Shown here: piece by piece, positions 16,253 through 24,404 of the stretch | Numbering within the stretch: position 1 is the stretch's first letter | Layout: each line of letters begins with the position of its first letter | Assembly: GCA_012837735.1 (NCBI GenBank) | Contig: DUQP01000003.1 | Coordinates: 1-37,492, forward strand | Length of the DNA: 37,492 bases | DNA from: Bacillota bacterium | Lineage (GTDB): Bacteria; Bacillota; Sulfobacillia; UBA3575; DUQP01 | Direction of reading: 5' to 3' | Position numbers and translations under genes: made by a program | The notes under the pieces: model-generated | What the model saw: only the letters and a program-made list of their open reading frames with translations | Database searches by the model: none | Told to the model about the DNA's origin: nothing

Positions 16253-17412
16253 CCTTCTGGGTTGATCGCTGTGTCCCACGCAGCCGAAAGGCAAGTGATC
16301 CTAGCTAAAGCGTCTACGGCGGCGCTGTCTTGTAAGGGTTGGGCAAACCCAGGTGCAACGGCCAATGGCACAACCCGTGCCCAGTTTATTCCCTCGGCGC
16401 CGATCCCCAGTTGCAAAACCGCCCCATCAATCACACTGCCATCCGGTGCGGTAAAAACGAGATTGCCAAGGCTATATGCCACCAAGCGACCGTCCGTGGC
16501 CTGGATGCCTTGCAATACATGGGGGTGGTGGCCGACCACCGCCATAGCTCCGGCCGCCAAAAGGCGAGTCGCCAGTTCTTGTTGGGCCGGACTTGGGGAT
16601 GCCGCTCTTTCCTGACCCCAATGTAGGGAGACGAGCACAAAATCGTAGCCGGCAGCAGCTGCCGCCACGGTTTCCAGCATGTCTTCTATTTCATAGGCAC
16701 TGGCTATGCCGGCCGTATTGTCGCCTGCTGCCCAACCGGCTGGTACTACCTGGCTGAAAGCCAAAATGGCTCCCCGTAGGCCATTTCCCGTAATCTCCAA
16801 TGGTTGCCATGCAGCGGCGCGGTCTGCCCCCGCCCCGCAGAACCGGATCCCGTAATGATCCAGGTTTTGAACAGTAGCCAGCAGGGCTTCACGGCCGTAA
16901 TCGAGAATATGGTTATTGGCTATAGTTACCAAGTTTACTCCTGCCGCCACTAGACCTTCCAGACTGTCCGGACTGGCGCGAAACAGAAATTTTTTGTCCG
17001 GTATCGGTTGGCCGCAGTCGGCTACAGGACATTCAAGATTAACCAGAGCATAATCCGTTGCCCCAAATACGGGGGCGATCGTCGTCCAGGTCTGGCGCCA
17101 ACCCTCCAGGGACAGATGAGGCAAGGCATTAGTATCCAAAAGGACATCTCCTGCCAGGCTAATGGTGATTTCGGCATCGCGGGCGATCTTCCATGGACCC
17201 GGGTCGTGACCCCCAGGAACAGCGGTCACCGCTACGACGCGACCGGGGCTGTCGTCCACTCCGGGAGTATCATGGCCCGGGATTGGAGAAAGCGGAGTGA
17301 CAGTTTGGAAACCGGCGACTGTGAATGGCACCACCAAAGCTGTCACTACCACCAGAACCAACACGTTAGTCAGGGAGCCCTTGGGACGAAGGGGGCCAAA
17401 CTTGAATAGCAT
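16231..17412 (-). CDS. CapA-family (poly-gamma-glutamate capsule-like) metallophosphoesterase, membrane-anchored
   Basis: A 393-residue protein with an N-terminal membrane segment (about 17-35), a Pro/Gly-rich linker, then a CapA/PgsA domain: SLAGDVLLD, VNLECPVAD, TIANNHILDYG, SLHWGQE, VVGHHPHVLQGIQ and YSLGNLVF. These are calcineurin-like metal-binding motifs. The domain probably acts outside the cell. CapA proteins take part in polyglutamate capsule synthesis, but no capB/capC genes are nearby, so the substrate is open. Start ATG at 17412 with GGAGGG upstream. The gene runs into the convergent PHP gene by 22 bp. Confidence 0.85.
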   Translation of the reverse strand: MLFKFGPLRPKGSLTNVLVLVVVTALVVPFTVAGFQTVTPLSPIPGHDTPGVDDSPGRVVAVTAVPGGHDPGPWKIARDAEITISLAGDVLLDTNALPHLSLEGWRQTWTTIAPVFGATDYALVNLECPVADCGQPIPDKKFLFRASPDSLEGLVAAGVNLVTIANNHILDYGREALLATVQNLDHYGIRFCGAGADRAAAWQPLEITGNGLRGAILAFSQVVPAGWAAGDNTAGIASAYEIEDMLETVAAAAAGYDFVLVSLHWGQERAASPSPAQQELATRLLAAGAMAVVGHHPHVLQGIQATDGRLVAYSLGNLVFTAPDGSVIDGAVLQLGIGAEGINWARVVPLAVAPGFAQPLQDSAAVDALARITCLSAAWDTAINPEGYVLFRQ

Positions 17413-17458
17413 TTTCCATCCCTCCGGGGAAGTATAAGCTAGTTCAACATATTACCGT

Positions 17459-17476
17459 CAGCATAATACTATGCTG
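17459..17476. promoter_or_regulatory. Perfect inverted repeat between divergent capA-like and ylbF genes
   Basis: CAGCATA (17459-17465) and TATGCTG (17470-17476) with a 4-base spacer ATAC. It lies between the two divergent starts, close to the possible -35 of capA (CTGACG, 18 bp from TATACT on the minus strand), so an operator is plausible. No regulator is known. Confidence 0.4.
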
Positions 17477-17506
17477 CTAGAACAAAAACCGAAAGGAGGA
17501 ACAGAA

Positions 17507-17893
17507 TTGATTTACGACAAGGCGTATGAGCTGGCCCGCTCTTTGGCAGAAAGCAAGGAATACCAGGCGTTTTTAACCGCCAAAAAAAACGTTCAGGAAG
17601 ATGAAGCGGCTTTTCGGATGTTGGCAGATTTTCGCCGCCACCAAGTGGAATTGCAAGCCCGTCAGATGATGGGTGAGACAATCTCCGAAGATAAGTTGGG
17701 TCGGCTGCATCAGCTTGTGGAGCTGATGCAGCACAAGCAAAACGTTCAGGCATTTTTGGAAACTGAAGAGCGGTTGGGGCGCGTGATGGCGGATATACAC
17801 CGCATCCTCGGCGAAGGGATTAAAGAGTGGTTTGATTTTACCGAGTTTCTAAACGATCTGGCCGGCGTTAACGAGCTGGAGGAATCAGAGTAA
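17507..17893 (+). CDS. YlbF/YmcA family protein (Y-complex, RNase Y specificity)
   Basis: A 128-residue, mainly helical protein with the YlbF family pattern IYDKAYELARSLAESKEYQAF and AFRMLADFRRHQVELQARQMMGE. In Bacillus subtilis YlbF, YmcA and YaaT form a complex that affects RNase Y, sporulation and competence; the partners are not in this window. TTG 17507 is preferred to the ATG at 17471 because AAAGGAGG (17492-17499) lies 7 bp before it. The coding sequence holds a perfect 12-bp hairpin at 17704-17732, and its end overlaps the convergent comB by 26 bp. It may be YlbF or YmcA; the two are hard to tell apart by eye. Confidence 0.8.
   Translation: MIYDKAYELARSLAESKEYQAFLTAKKNVQEDEAAFRMLADFRRHQVELQARQMMGETISEDKLGRLHQLVELMQHKQNVQAFLETEERLGRVMADIHRILGEGIKEWFDFTEFLNDLAGVNELEESE
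17704..17732 (+). repeat. Perfect 12-bp inverted repeat inside the ylbF-like gene
   Basis: GCTGCATCAGCT (17704-17715), loop TGTGG, AGCTGATGCAGC (17721-17732). There is no T run after it, so it is not a terminator. It encodes part of the helix RLHQLVELMQHKQ. It would form a strong mRNA hairpin, for example an RNase or processing site (inference). Confidence 0.85.
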
Positions 17894-18614
17894 CCCCGTT
17901 TGGCCCGTAACGCGCCACCACATCAAACAGGTCCAATTGAGAGCAGTAGGCGATGTCAGCGCCGGCGCCAATCCGCAGCAAACGTTGACCATGGCGGCAG
18001 GATTGCAACCAGGCAACCAGGTCGCCGTGCATTGCGCCATACAAATGGCGTACGGCGATGGCCAAGTCCGACAGATCAGAAAATTTGTTCGCTAGCTTGC
18101 TCACTAACAATCCGGCACAAAGGGCATCATCCAACGAAAATTGATCATCGGTACCGGCACAGGCGATCGTCACTGGCCTGCCCGCGCGCAAAGCGTAATT
18201 CGCCGTTGCTGAGGCATTGAGAAAACAAACCGGGAGAATTTCCGCGGCTCCTTGTACCATTGCATTCCGCAGCGCCCGCGTGCCATTGGTAGTGGTAAAG
18301 ATCAAACGTCGCCCCGCCACAGCGGCCGGGGTGTATTCAAATGGTGAGTTGCCGCAATCGAAACCCGGTATCGGTAACCCACCCCGCTCCCCACACAACA
18401 AAACAGGTATACTCTCCTGGTCGGCGACCGCGAAAGCGGCATGCGCTTCGGCGACCGTTCTTACCGGCCAAAAGCCCGCCGCACCGTTTGCCAGCCCCGT
18501 CACCATGGTCGATGTGGCCCGCAAAACATCGATTACCAAGACCGTTCGTCCGCCCAAATCAAGATCTAGGAGCTCGTGCGCAGTAGCACATACATCCAGC
18601 CTTTTATTCCCCAT
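17868..18614 (-). CDS. comB: 2-phosphosulfolactate phosphatase family protein (ComB)
   Basis: A 248-residue ComB-family protein with VLVIDVLRATSTMVTGLANGA, LCGERGGLPIPGFDCGNSPFEY, LIFTTTNGTRAL and SLDDALCAGLLV. ComB removes phosphate from 2-phosphosulfolactate, a step of coenzyme M synthesis in methanogens; bacterial homologues may serve sulfolactate metabolism, and sulfolactate is known from Bacillus spores. No comA or comC is here, so the role is uncertain. ATG 18614 is chosen because GGGGGTGG precedes it and the length then equals the family's usual 240-250. Confidence 0.85.
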   Translation of the reverse strand: MGNKRLDVCATAHELLDLDLGGRTVLVIDVLRATSTMVTGLANGAAGFWPVRTVAEAHAAFAVADQESIPVLLCGERGGLPIPGFDCGNSPFEYTPAAVAGRRLIFTTTNGTRALRNAMVQGAAEILPVCFLNASATANYALRAGRPVTIACAGTDDQFSLDDALCAGLLVSKLANKFSDLSDLAIAVRHLYGAMHGDLVAWLQSCRHGQRLLRIGAGADIAYCSQLDLFDVVARYGPNGVTLIPPAR

Positions 18615-18736
18615 TTTGCCACCCCCATAACTAGCATTTACCGTCTCAAACTGGTAGAATGCCCTTAGGATTTGGGACCGCTTGTCCATTATAACCTGAG
18701 GGGAAACCACCAGCAAGCTTGAAGGGGGACTGAGGC

Positions 18737-20791
18737 TTGGCGCACCACACCCTGGCAACAGCATGGCCATACCCATCCCCAGCGGATGTGTTAAGTGCGG
18801 AGGCACCCTTGGCACGCTTGCTGCCTAATTACGAGCCGCGCCCGGAACAGATTAAGATTCTGTCAGCGGTGGCCGACGCCTGCGCTGCAGATGAACACCT
18901 GGTGGTAGAGGGTGGCACAGGCAGTGGAAAATCGCTGGCCTATCTAATCCCAGCCCTGTGGCGGGCGGTGGTGGACGATGAGCAAACGATTGTTTCCACC
19001 CATACCATCACCCTGCAAGAGCAAATTTGGGAGAGAGATTTGCCCTTATTGCAGCAGATTTCGCCGCGCCCTTTGCGTACCGCCTTGTTGAAAGGACGCC
19101 ACAATTATGCCTGTCGGCGACGCTGGTCGCAACGGGAGGGGGACCTCTTTGGCACCCTGGCTCCTGTGCTGGACTGGCTATTAAGTACGGAAACGGGTGA
19201 CCGCGCGGAATTAGCCGGCCATTTGGCGGCGCAGGGTATAGATATTCAGGAAGTTTGGCCCCTTTTGGCATCTTCTCCGGAAATATGCCTGGGGGCAGCC
19301 TGTCCTTGGTGGGAAGGGCGCTGTTTTGTGCGCCAAGCCCGCCGCCGGGCGGAAAAAGCGGACTTGGTGATCGTTAACCATGCCCTCTTGCTGGCGAACG
19401 TGAAGATGGGTGGTGGCTTGCTGCCGGAAGCGGAGCGTTTGATCATCGATGAGGCCCATCACTTAGAAGGGGTTGCATCAGACCAGCTGGGCAGCCATCT
19501 CGCCACGGGTGTTTTGCAAGCGGCCCTGCAAGCATTGGGCGCCAAACAAGGCCTAGCCCTGTTACATGAGTTCATACCACATCTCAACGAGTTGGTAGCC
19601 CCGATCGGGCAGACAAATGAAGAGGGGATTACCACCGCCCGTTTGCACAGCACGTTGTGGGAAAATGATAATTGGAGCGCATTCTGGTCGCTCTTGAACC
19701 TGCGCGGGACAAACCTGTTGTTAGTCTTGCAAGAATTGCTTTCTAATCAAGAAGCGGAAGCAGGAAAACATAAATCCTCGCATGTGCCGACGCGGGCCCG
19801 CGCGATGGCAATCGTGGGAGAATGCGCTCATGCCTTGCGGCAGTTTTTGACCTGTGATCCGGATACCTGGGTGCTATGGGTAGAGGTCAATAATAATCAT
19901 CGTCATGACTATCATTTGTTCACCGCCCCGTTAGCAGTGGGGGATATGTTGGCGGCACAACTGTTTGCACGCTTTCGCTCCGTGATCCTGACCTCCGCCA
20001 CCCTGACCGCTGGGGACGACTTCCAGTATTTCCGTTCCCGCCTGGGACTTATCCATTTGCCGCGGGAATCAGTGCAATTCCTGGTCGTTCCTTCGCCGTT
20101 CGATTACCGCCAGCAAGCGCTGTGTTGTGTGGCTACTGATATGCCGGACCCACGCTATGGGCGGACGGCCGCTGAGATCTCTGACTTTCTATATGCTCTG
20201 ATACCGATATTTGGCGGCAGCATCCTGGCTCTGTTCACGTCGCACCGCCTTTTGAAAGATACCGCTCACCAGCTTTATGCCATGTTGCAAGACAGCCCAA
20301 CCTGCGTGGCCGCACAGGGATTAGACGGAGACAGTACTACCCTAGGCCGGCAGTTCAGTAGCCCCCAGCCCCCGGCCATTCTATTGGGCACCAACAGCTT
20401 TTGGGAAGGGGTGGATTTTCCCGGGGACACCCTCAAGTGCGTGGTTTTGACCAAGCTACCGTTTTGGTCGCCTGGCATGCCGGTAGTGGCGGCCCGTTCC
20501 GAGGCACTCGCCAAACAAGGGCACAACCCATTCACCAATTATGCCTTGCCGGAGGCTGTGCTGCGCTTTAAACAAGGCTTTGGGCGCCTGATTCGCACCA
20601 GCCAAGACCGGGGGGCTGTCATCATCCTGGATCCCCGCGCCGCCCCGGGCAAATCCGCCTATAGTGGGGCATTCTTGCGGGCCTTGCCCAATCCCGATCT
20701 ATTTGTAGGGCCGCGGGCAGAGATCCTCAACAAACTTGCCGGCTGGTGGGGCCAAGATAGCGAGGAGGGAGAACATTGCGGGTATTGCTGA
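18737..20791 (+). CDS. DinG/XPD-like ATP-dependent DNA helicase
   Basis: A 684-residue superfamily 2 helicase. Walker A is EGGTGSGKS (about 58-66), Walker B is LIIDEAHHLEG, and motif VI is FKQGFGRLIRTSQDRG. Four cysteines (NYAC, EICL, AACPW, GRCF) fit the [4Fe-4S] domain of XPD/DinG proteins. There is no N-terminal exonuclease domain, in contrast to Bacillus DinG, so it resembles E. coli DinG/YoaA. Likely role is unwinding damaged DNA, forks or R-loops. TTG start behind GAAGGGGGACTG. No SOS box seen in the 122-bp gap to comB. Overlaps surE by 16 bp. Confidence 0.88.
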   Translation: MAHHTLATAWPYPSPADVLSAEAPLARLLPNYEPRPEQIKILSAVADACAADEHLVVEGGTGSGKSLAYLIPALWRAVVDDEQTIVSTHTITLQEQIWERDLPLLQQISPRPLRTALLKGRHNYACRRRWSQREGDLFGTLAPVLDWLLSTETGDRAELAGHLAAQGIDIQEVWPLLASSPEICLGAACPWWEGRCFVRQARRRAEKADLVIVNHALLLANVKMGGGLLPEAERLIIDEAHHLEGVASDQLGSHLATGVLQAALQALGAKQGLALLHEFIPHLNELVAPIGQTNEEGITTARLHSTLWENDNWSAFWSLLNLRGTNLLLVLQELLSNQEAEAGKHKSSHVPTRARAMAIVGECAHALRQFLTCDPDTWVLWVEVNNNHRHDYHLFTAPLAVGDMLAAQLFARFRSVILTSATLTAGDDFQYFRSRLGLIHLPRESVQFLVVPSPFDYRQQALCCVATDMPDPRYGRTAAEISDFLYALIPIFGGSILALFTSHRLLKDTAHQLYAMLQDSPTCVAAQGLDGDSTTLGRQFSSPQPPAILLGTNSFWEGVDFPGDTLKCVVLTKLPFWSPGMPVVAARSEALAKQGHNPFTNYALPEAVLRFKQGFGRLIRTSQDRGAVIILDPRAAPGKSAYSGAFLRALPNPDLFVGPRAEILNKLAGWWGQDSEEGEHCGYC

Positions 20792-21567
20792 CGAATGACG
20801 ATGGCATTCATGCAGAAGGATTACGGGAGCTGTGTCGCACCCTGGAAAGAAATCTAGATATCGAAGTGACGGTCGTTGCCCCAGACCGGGAACGAAGCGC
20901 CACCGGACATGCTATTACAGTCCATAAACCATTGCATGTTGACCAGATCAAGGTGCCAGACTGTCATGCGCAGGCTTATGCCATTAATGGCACGCCAGCG
21001 GATTGTACAAAACTGGCGGTAGAGGCCTTATTGCCAGCCCCTCCGGATATCATCATTTCCGGCATTAACCGCGGTCCTAACCTTGGCACCGACGTGTTCT
21101 ACTCCGGTACGGTATCGGCCGCCATTGAAGGTGCCCTGCTCGGCGTTCCCTCGATAGCGATCTCCCTGGCGGAATTTGATAATCCCGATTTTCGCGTCGC
21201 GGCCCGTTTTGCCAGTCAACTGCTCGTTTTTGTACATCGAGAGGGAATTCCGCCCCACACTTTGTTAAATGTCAATGTCCCAGCCCTGGAACTACCTCAC
21301 ATAGCGGGAGTAGCTGTTACTAAACTTGGGGTACGGCGCTGGAAAAATGTCTTTGACCGCCGCCACGATCCCCGCGGCAAGGTATATTACTGGTTGGCAG
21401 GGGAGGCCATGGATATGGATGCAGAACCTGGTTCAGATGTGACCGCTTTAAAAAACAATCTCATTTCCATCACCCCCATTCATATCGATTTAACTAATCA
21501 CGAACTGCGCAGCCAGGTGATGGTATGGGAAGAACATTTGACAGCCTTCTTGGAGGGTGGGTACTGA
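20776..21567 (+). CDS. surE: 5'/3'-nucleotidase SurE
   Basis: A 263-residue SurE phosphatase. Metal site LLTNDDGIHAEG, then PDRERSATGHAIT, NGTPADCTKLAVEAL and SGINRGPNLGTDVFYSGTVSAAIEGAL are diagnostic. It dephosphorylates nucleoside monophosphates and is linked to stationary-phase survival. TTG start, with GAGGAGGGAG just upstream inside the helicase gene, which it overlaps by 16 bp, so the two are co-transcribed. Confidence 0.95.
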   Translation: MRVLLTNDDGIHAEGLRELCRTLERNLDIEVTVVAPDRERSATGHAITVHKPLHVDQIKVPDCHAQAYAINGTPADCTKLAVEALLPAPPDIIISGINRGPNLGTDVFYSGTVSAAIEGALLGVPSIAISLAEFDNPDFRVAARFASQLLVFVHREGIPPHTLLNVNVPALELPHIAGVAVTKLGVRRWKNVFDRRHDPRGKVYYWLAGEAMDMDAEPGSDVTALKNNLISITPIHIDLTNHELRSQVMVWEEHLTAFLEGGY

Positions 21568-21633
21568 GCCGCAGTTCTAGTTCAGGGCAGGGGGCGTAAG
21601 TATGGGATAAGAAATAATCGCGAGGTGAGCCCC

Positions 21634-22035
21634 TTGTCCCGAGTCACGAAGCCAAAAATGCCGTCCGTTGGTTTCAGTCCGCGCGCCCTGGTCGCTGGAG
21701 TGGGAGTAGCCCTTTTAGCCACCGTCCTGACAAGCCTCGTCGTAGGAATAGCATTATTTGTGACACCGCTCCCTGAGCATGCCGTGGTGGTAAGCAGCGG
21801 CTTTCTGGGAGTGTTTTGCATTTTTGTCGGTTCCTTTTGGGCCGTCCGCCGGGAAGGACGGTCGGGATTGTTAAATGGGTTTTTGATTGGCAGCATTTAC
21901 GTACTGGCATGCTATGGCCTGGCAAGTTCTTTTGAAATGGTCGCTTTGCCAACCGCTACCCTACCTTTAAAACTACTGATCGGGGCTGCAGCCGGGGCGA
22001 TCGGCGGCATGGTGGGAGTGGCGTTTTCCCGTTGA
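21634..22035 (+). CDS. Small four-helix membrane protein, TIGR04086-like
   Basis: A 133-residue protein with four hydrophobic segments: about 15-38, 45-67, 78-98 and 110-130. The last is glycine-rich (LLIGAAAGAIGGMVGVAF). The length and helix pattern resemble the TIGR04086 family of Firmicute membrane proteins, of unknown function; this match is from memory. TTG 21634 is taken as start since GAGGTGAG (21622-21629) precedes it; a GTG at 21625 overlaps that site. Possibly the last gene of a dinG-surE transcript. Confidence 0.6.
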   Translation: MSRVTKPKMPSVGFSPRALVAGVGVALLATVLTSLVVGIALFVTPLPEHAVVVSSGFLGVFCIFVGSFWAVRREGRSGLLNGFLIGSIYVLACYGLASSFEMVALPTATLPLKLLIGAAAGAIGGMVGVAFSR

Positions 22036-22060
22036 CGGGGGAGGGTAGGGAAGGAGATTT

Positions 22061-22089
22061 TTGTAGAGGGCTGTAATCTTGTGTAACAT
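22061..22089 (+). promoter_or_regulatory. Possible promoter before the TPR gene
   Basis: TTGTAG (22061-22066) and TAACAT (22084-22089) are 17 bp apart in the 125-bp gap before the TPR gene. Both boxes are weak matches. Confidence 0.35.
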
Positions 22090-22160
22090 TATGGTTTAGG
22101 GAGGATTAGAGAGATAATTGCACGAAATGAACCCTCGCAAACAATGGGGGGTGGTTTCGC

Positions 22161-23363
22161 ATGTTAGTGCCGGATTCGAAATTTCCCAGCAAAAAACAGG
22201 TGCTGTCTGCTTTGAGAGGGCAAAAACGAACAAGTCTTTCACTGGTCGTCCGCTGGCATCGTTTGATCGCTTGCACAGCTTTATTATTTGGCAACTTACA
22301 CGCCTGCCGACGGCATTTAGAGGCTCATGTTCAGCGCTATCCCGAACTGCAATCAGATTTAGCCATTTTGCTATGTTGTTGTGGAGATTACAACCCGGCG
22401 TTAGTTTACTTGCCTTTCCCAGATCAAACGCAAGCAACCGCCTCTTTTGAAAACACTGCTTACTGGCGCCTGCGCGCGTTACAAGGATTGCATCGTTGGA
22501 CACAGGCCCGGCAACTAATCGCAAAGGTGCTGCCGGTGGTGGACAGTCGCCGTTTACGCCTGGCCGCTGCCCAAAACGCAATTGCGCTTGGCGACTACAC
22601 CGGCGCAACTGCTCATTACCAGCAAGCAATAAAATTTGGCGCACCAGATGCTACTTTGTTGCACGACCTGGCCCGCTGCCAGCAAAAATGTGGACAACTT
22701 TCACAAGCGCTTGAGAACTATCTTGCCGCCTTCCGGTTGGCACCCCATGACCCTTCGATCCTGAGCAATATCGGACTCTTGTTGGCAAAATTGGGCCGTT
22801 TCGGAGAGGCAACTTTCTACCTACAGCGCCTCCTCCGCTATACGAATGATCCAGCCGGAGCCATGAATAACCTGGCGTATTGTCTAGTAGCCCAGAAACG
22901 ATTTGCGGAAGCTTTACGTTATTATCGGCGCGCTTTGCGAATCGCAGGAGAGGATGTGGAATTATTACGCAATACCGCGAGTTGCCTGCTGGCTATGGAC
23001 AGACCAGACGAGGCCCGCAATCTTTTGGAGCGTGCCTTGCGCCAGGCGCCTGGTGATCACGAAGCGTGGCGCCTGCGCGCTGTCTGTTTACGCGAATCCG
23101 ATCAGCGCGCTTGTGAGCAGTCACTTAACCGCGCTTTGTCACTGGCACCACAAGACCCGCTGGTGTTGGAAAGCAAGGCAGCCTGGTTATTGCAGCAAGG
23201 TGATGCCAAACGTGCCCACGCTTTTTATACTCTGGCTTTGAAACTGGTGCCGGATGATCCCATATTATTGTGGGGCCAAGGGACCTGCCTGGAAGGGATC
23301 GGTGAAACGGAAGCGGCTTTAGCAGCCTTCAATCGTTCCTTAGCCGCGCGCCGCAGCGGTTAA
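22161..23363 (+). CDS. Tetratricopeptide-repeat protein
   Basis: A 400-residue cytosolic protein with about six to eight degenerate TPR units, clearest at ALENYLAAFRLAPHDPSILSN, EATFYLQRLLRYTNDPAGAMN, EALRYYRRALRIAGEDVELLR and EARNLLERALRQAPGDHEAWR. The repeat A/G-X-X-Y-X11-A-X3-P spacing is 34 residues. No catalytic domain, signal peptide or membrane helix is seen. TPR arrays bind other proteins; the partner is unknown. Start ATG 22161 is behind GGGGGTGG. The stop TAA (23361-23363) interlocks with the stop of the convergent Gln-rich gene in TTAA. Confidence 0.82.
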   Translation: MLVPDSKFPSKKQVLSALRGQKRTSLSLVVRWHRLIACTALLFGNLHACRRHLEAHVQRYPELQSDLAILLCCCGDYNPALVYLPFPDQTQATASFENTAYWRLRALQGLHRWTQARQLIAKVLPVVDSRRLRLAAAQNAIALGDYTGATAHYQQAIKFGAPDATLLHDLARCQQKCGQLSQALENYLAAFRLAPHDPSILSNIGLLLAKLGRFGEATFYLQRLLRYTNDPAGAMNNLAYCLVAQKRFAEALRYYRRALRIAGEDVELLRNTASCLLAMDRPDEARNLLERALRQAPGDHEAWRLRAVCLRESDQRACEQSLNRALSLAPQDPLVLESKAAWLLQQGDAKRAHAFYTLALKLVPDDPILLWGQGTCLEGIGETEAALAAFNRSLAARRSG

Positions 23364-23839
23364 TGTATATTCTTCTTTTTTTCCGGCAGCTGCTGTAGCC
23401 ATTTTTGGCATGTTTGCACCAACTGTCCCATTTCGGTCAGTGCTTGGCTTTGGGAAGTGGCAAACTGGCATTGCATTAAGGCAGTTACTGTTTGCTGCAA
23501 AGACCCAATCACCTGTTTATTAACTTGCGTCTGTTGCTGGGCAATTTGTTTTTCCAACTGCAATAACAATATTTCACTTTCCTGTTTGTTTAATCCCGTC
23601 TGGATCTGGCCCTGCAATTGCAAGCACAGATCGTGGATAGTCTGCAAGTTTTGGCTATCGGCAATATTGGCGGATGCCTGCCCTAAGGCGTCCTGCAACG
23701 ACTGTTCAGAACTGAGATGTTCCTGCTGGACAGCTTGGGACAACTCTTCCACGCTCTGTTGGAAATGATCCAGAGGACTGAGATTCACAGATGCCATTAT
23801 CCCGTTCGCATCCCGTTTTCCTTTTTGTTCCTGGTTCAT
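23360..23839 (-). CDS. Glutamine-rich coiled-coil protein, unknown
   Basis: A 159-residue protein in which about one residue in five is Gln (runs such as LQLQGQIQTGLNKQ, KQIAQQQTQVNKQ), long helices with coiled-coil heptads, and a basic end EKKKNIH. I recognise no domain. The ATG at 23839 is taken because AGGAGGTAC lies 5-13 bp upstream; longer forms of the frame lack such a site. The gene next upstream on this strand is a spore SASP, separated by a terminator, so a spore-associated role is possible but unproven. No signal peptide. Confidence 0.65.
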   Translation of the reverse strand: MNQEQKGKRDANGIMASVNLSPLDHFQQSVEELSQAVQQEHLSSEQSLQDALGQASANIADSQNLQTIHDLCLQLQGQIQTGLNKQESEILLLQLEKQIAQQQTQVNKQVIGSLQQTVTALMQCQFATSQSQALTEMGQLVQTCQKWLQQLPEKKKNIH

Positions 23840-23884
23840 AATTGTACCTCCTTTAATGATTATTACAGCATAACCCCACCGGAT

Positions 23885-23911
23885 GGTATACATTCAAGAA
23901 GGCGGTATACA
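23885..23911. repeat. Direct repeat GGTATACA upstream of the Gln-rich gene
   Basis: GGTATACA at 23885-23892 and again at 23904-23911, 19 bp apart (each contains the palindrome GTATAC). It lies 46-72 bp before the Gln-rich gene start, where promoter or regulator sites would be. Confidence 0.5.
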
Positions 23912-23924
23912 ATATGGACACAGG

Positions 23925-23950
23925 CAAAAGGCGGGCCCGCCAGCCCGCCT
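23925..23950 (-). terminator. Terminator of the SASP gene
   Basis: Perfect 8-bp stem AGGCGGGC/GCCCGCCT with a 6-base loop; on the minus strand it is followed by TTT. It lies 16 bp after the SASP stop. Confidence 0.8.
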
Positions 23951-23965
23951 AGCTACAGATGATGG

Positions 23966-24187
23966 CTATGACCCGTTGCTGATCGCTTCTTCGGCGTATT
24001 TTATCATGATCTTCACCATATTCCCACCGATGCGGCCACCGCAACGACCGCAGTCGCGAGCCGAAACATTGCCCCAATAGCCATTCTCAATTTGGGGCAG
24101 AACACCGAGCTCTTCGGCAATTTCATACTTGAAACGATCCCGCAACTCAGGTGATAAAAGCGGTTGATTGGTAAATTGAGCAACCAA
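23966..24187 (-). CDS. Alpha/beta-type small acid-soluble spore protein
   Basis: A 73-residue SASP. YEIAEELGV carries the germination-protease (GPR) cleavage region, and GYWGNVSARDCGRCGGRIGGNMVKIMIKYAEEAI is the conserved C-terminal DNA-binding part (usual G-X-L-X-A-R-X-G-X-V-GG-X-MV-K pattern). These proteins coat spore DNA and protect it from UV. The two cysteines DCGRCGG replace the more usual residues and are unusual. TTG start with GAGGAGGTG 8 bp before it. Such genes are normally transcribed by sigma G in the forespore; no clear sigma G site was found. Confidence 0.9.
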   Translation of the reverse strand: MVAQFTNQPLLSPELRDRFKYEIAEELGVLPQIENGYWGNVSARDCGRCGGRIGGNMVKIMIKYAEEAISNGS

Positions 24188-24404
24188 GGGAATTTCACCT
24201 CCTCACATCATATTGTGTCGCGCAAACACGCCGATATGTTTAGAATAATGCGGGTACAAAGGCGACACCTTGTGTGGTACGCCATTTTTTTGTGCATTGC
24301 ATTTCTGAATTCTCCGCTCACCGGCTGAAAGCCACGTTTCTCGGCAGGAATTGACATTCGTTGTCAGAACAATCCTCAACAGAACTTTTGTGGGGGTTGC
24401 TAAC

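Noticed and set aside
23911..23926. CATATTGTA on the minus strand as a sigma-E/K type -10
   Set aside because: It fits CATANNNTA but there is no matching -35 element, so a sporulation promoter could not be supported.
24249..24291. Hairpin-like stretch with GTAC repeats followed by a T7 run on the plus strand
   Set aside because: The stem has mismatches and interior loops, and no plus-strand gene ends before it; it lies between two divergent genes.
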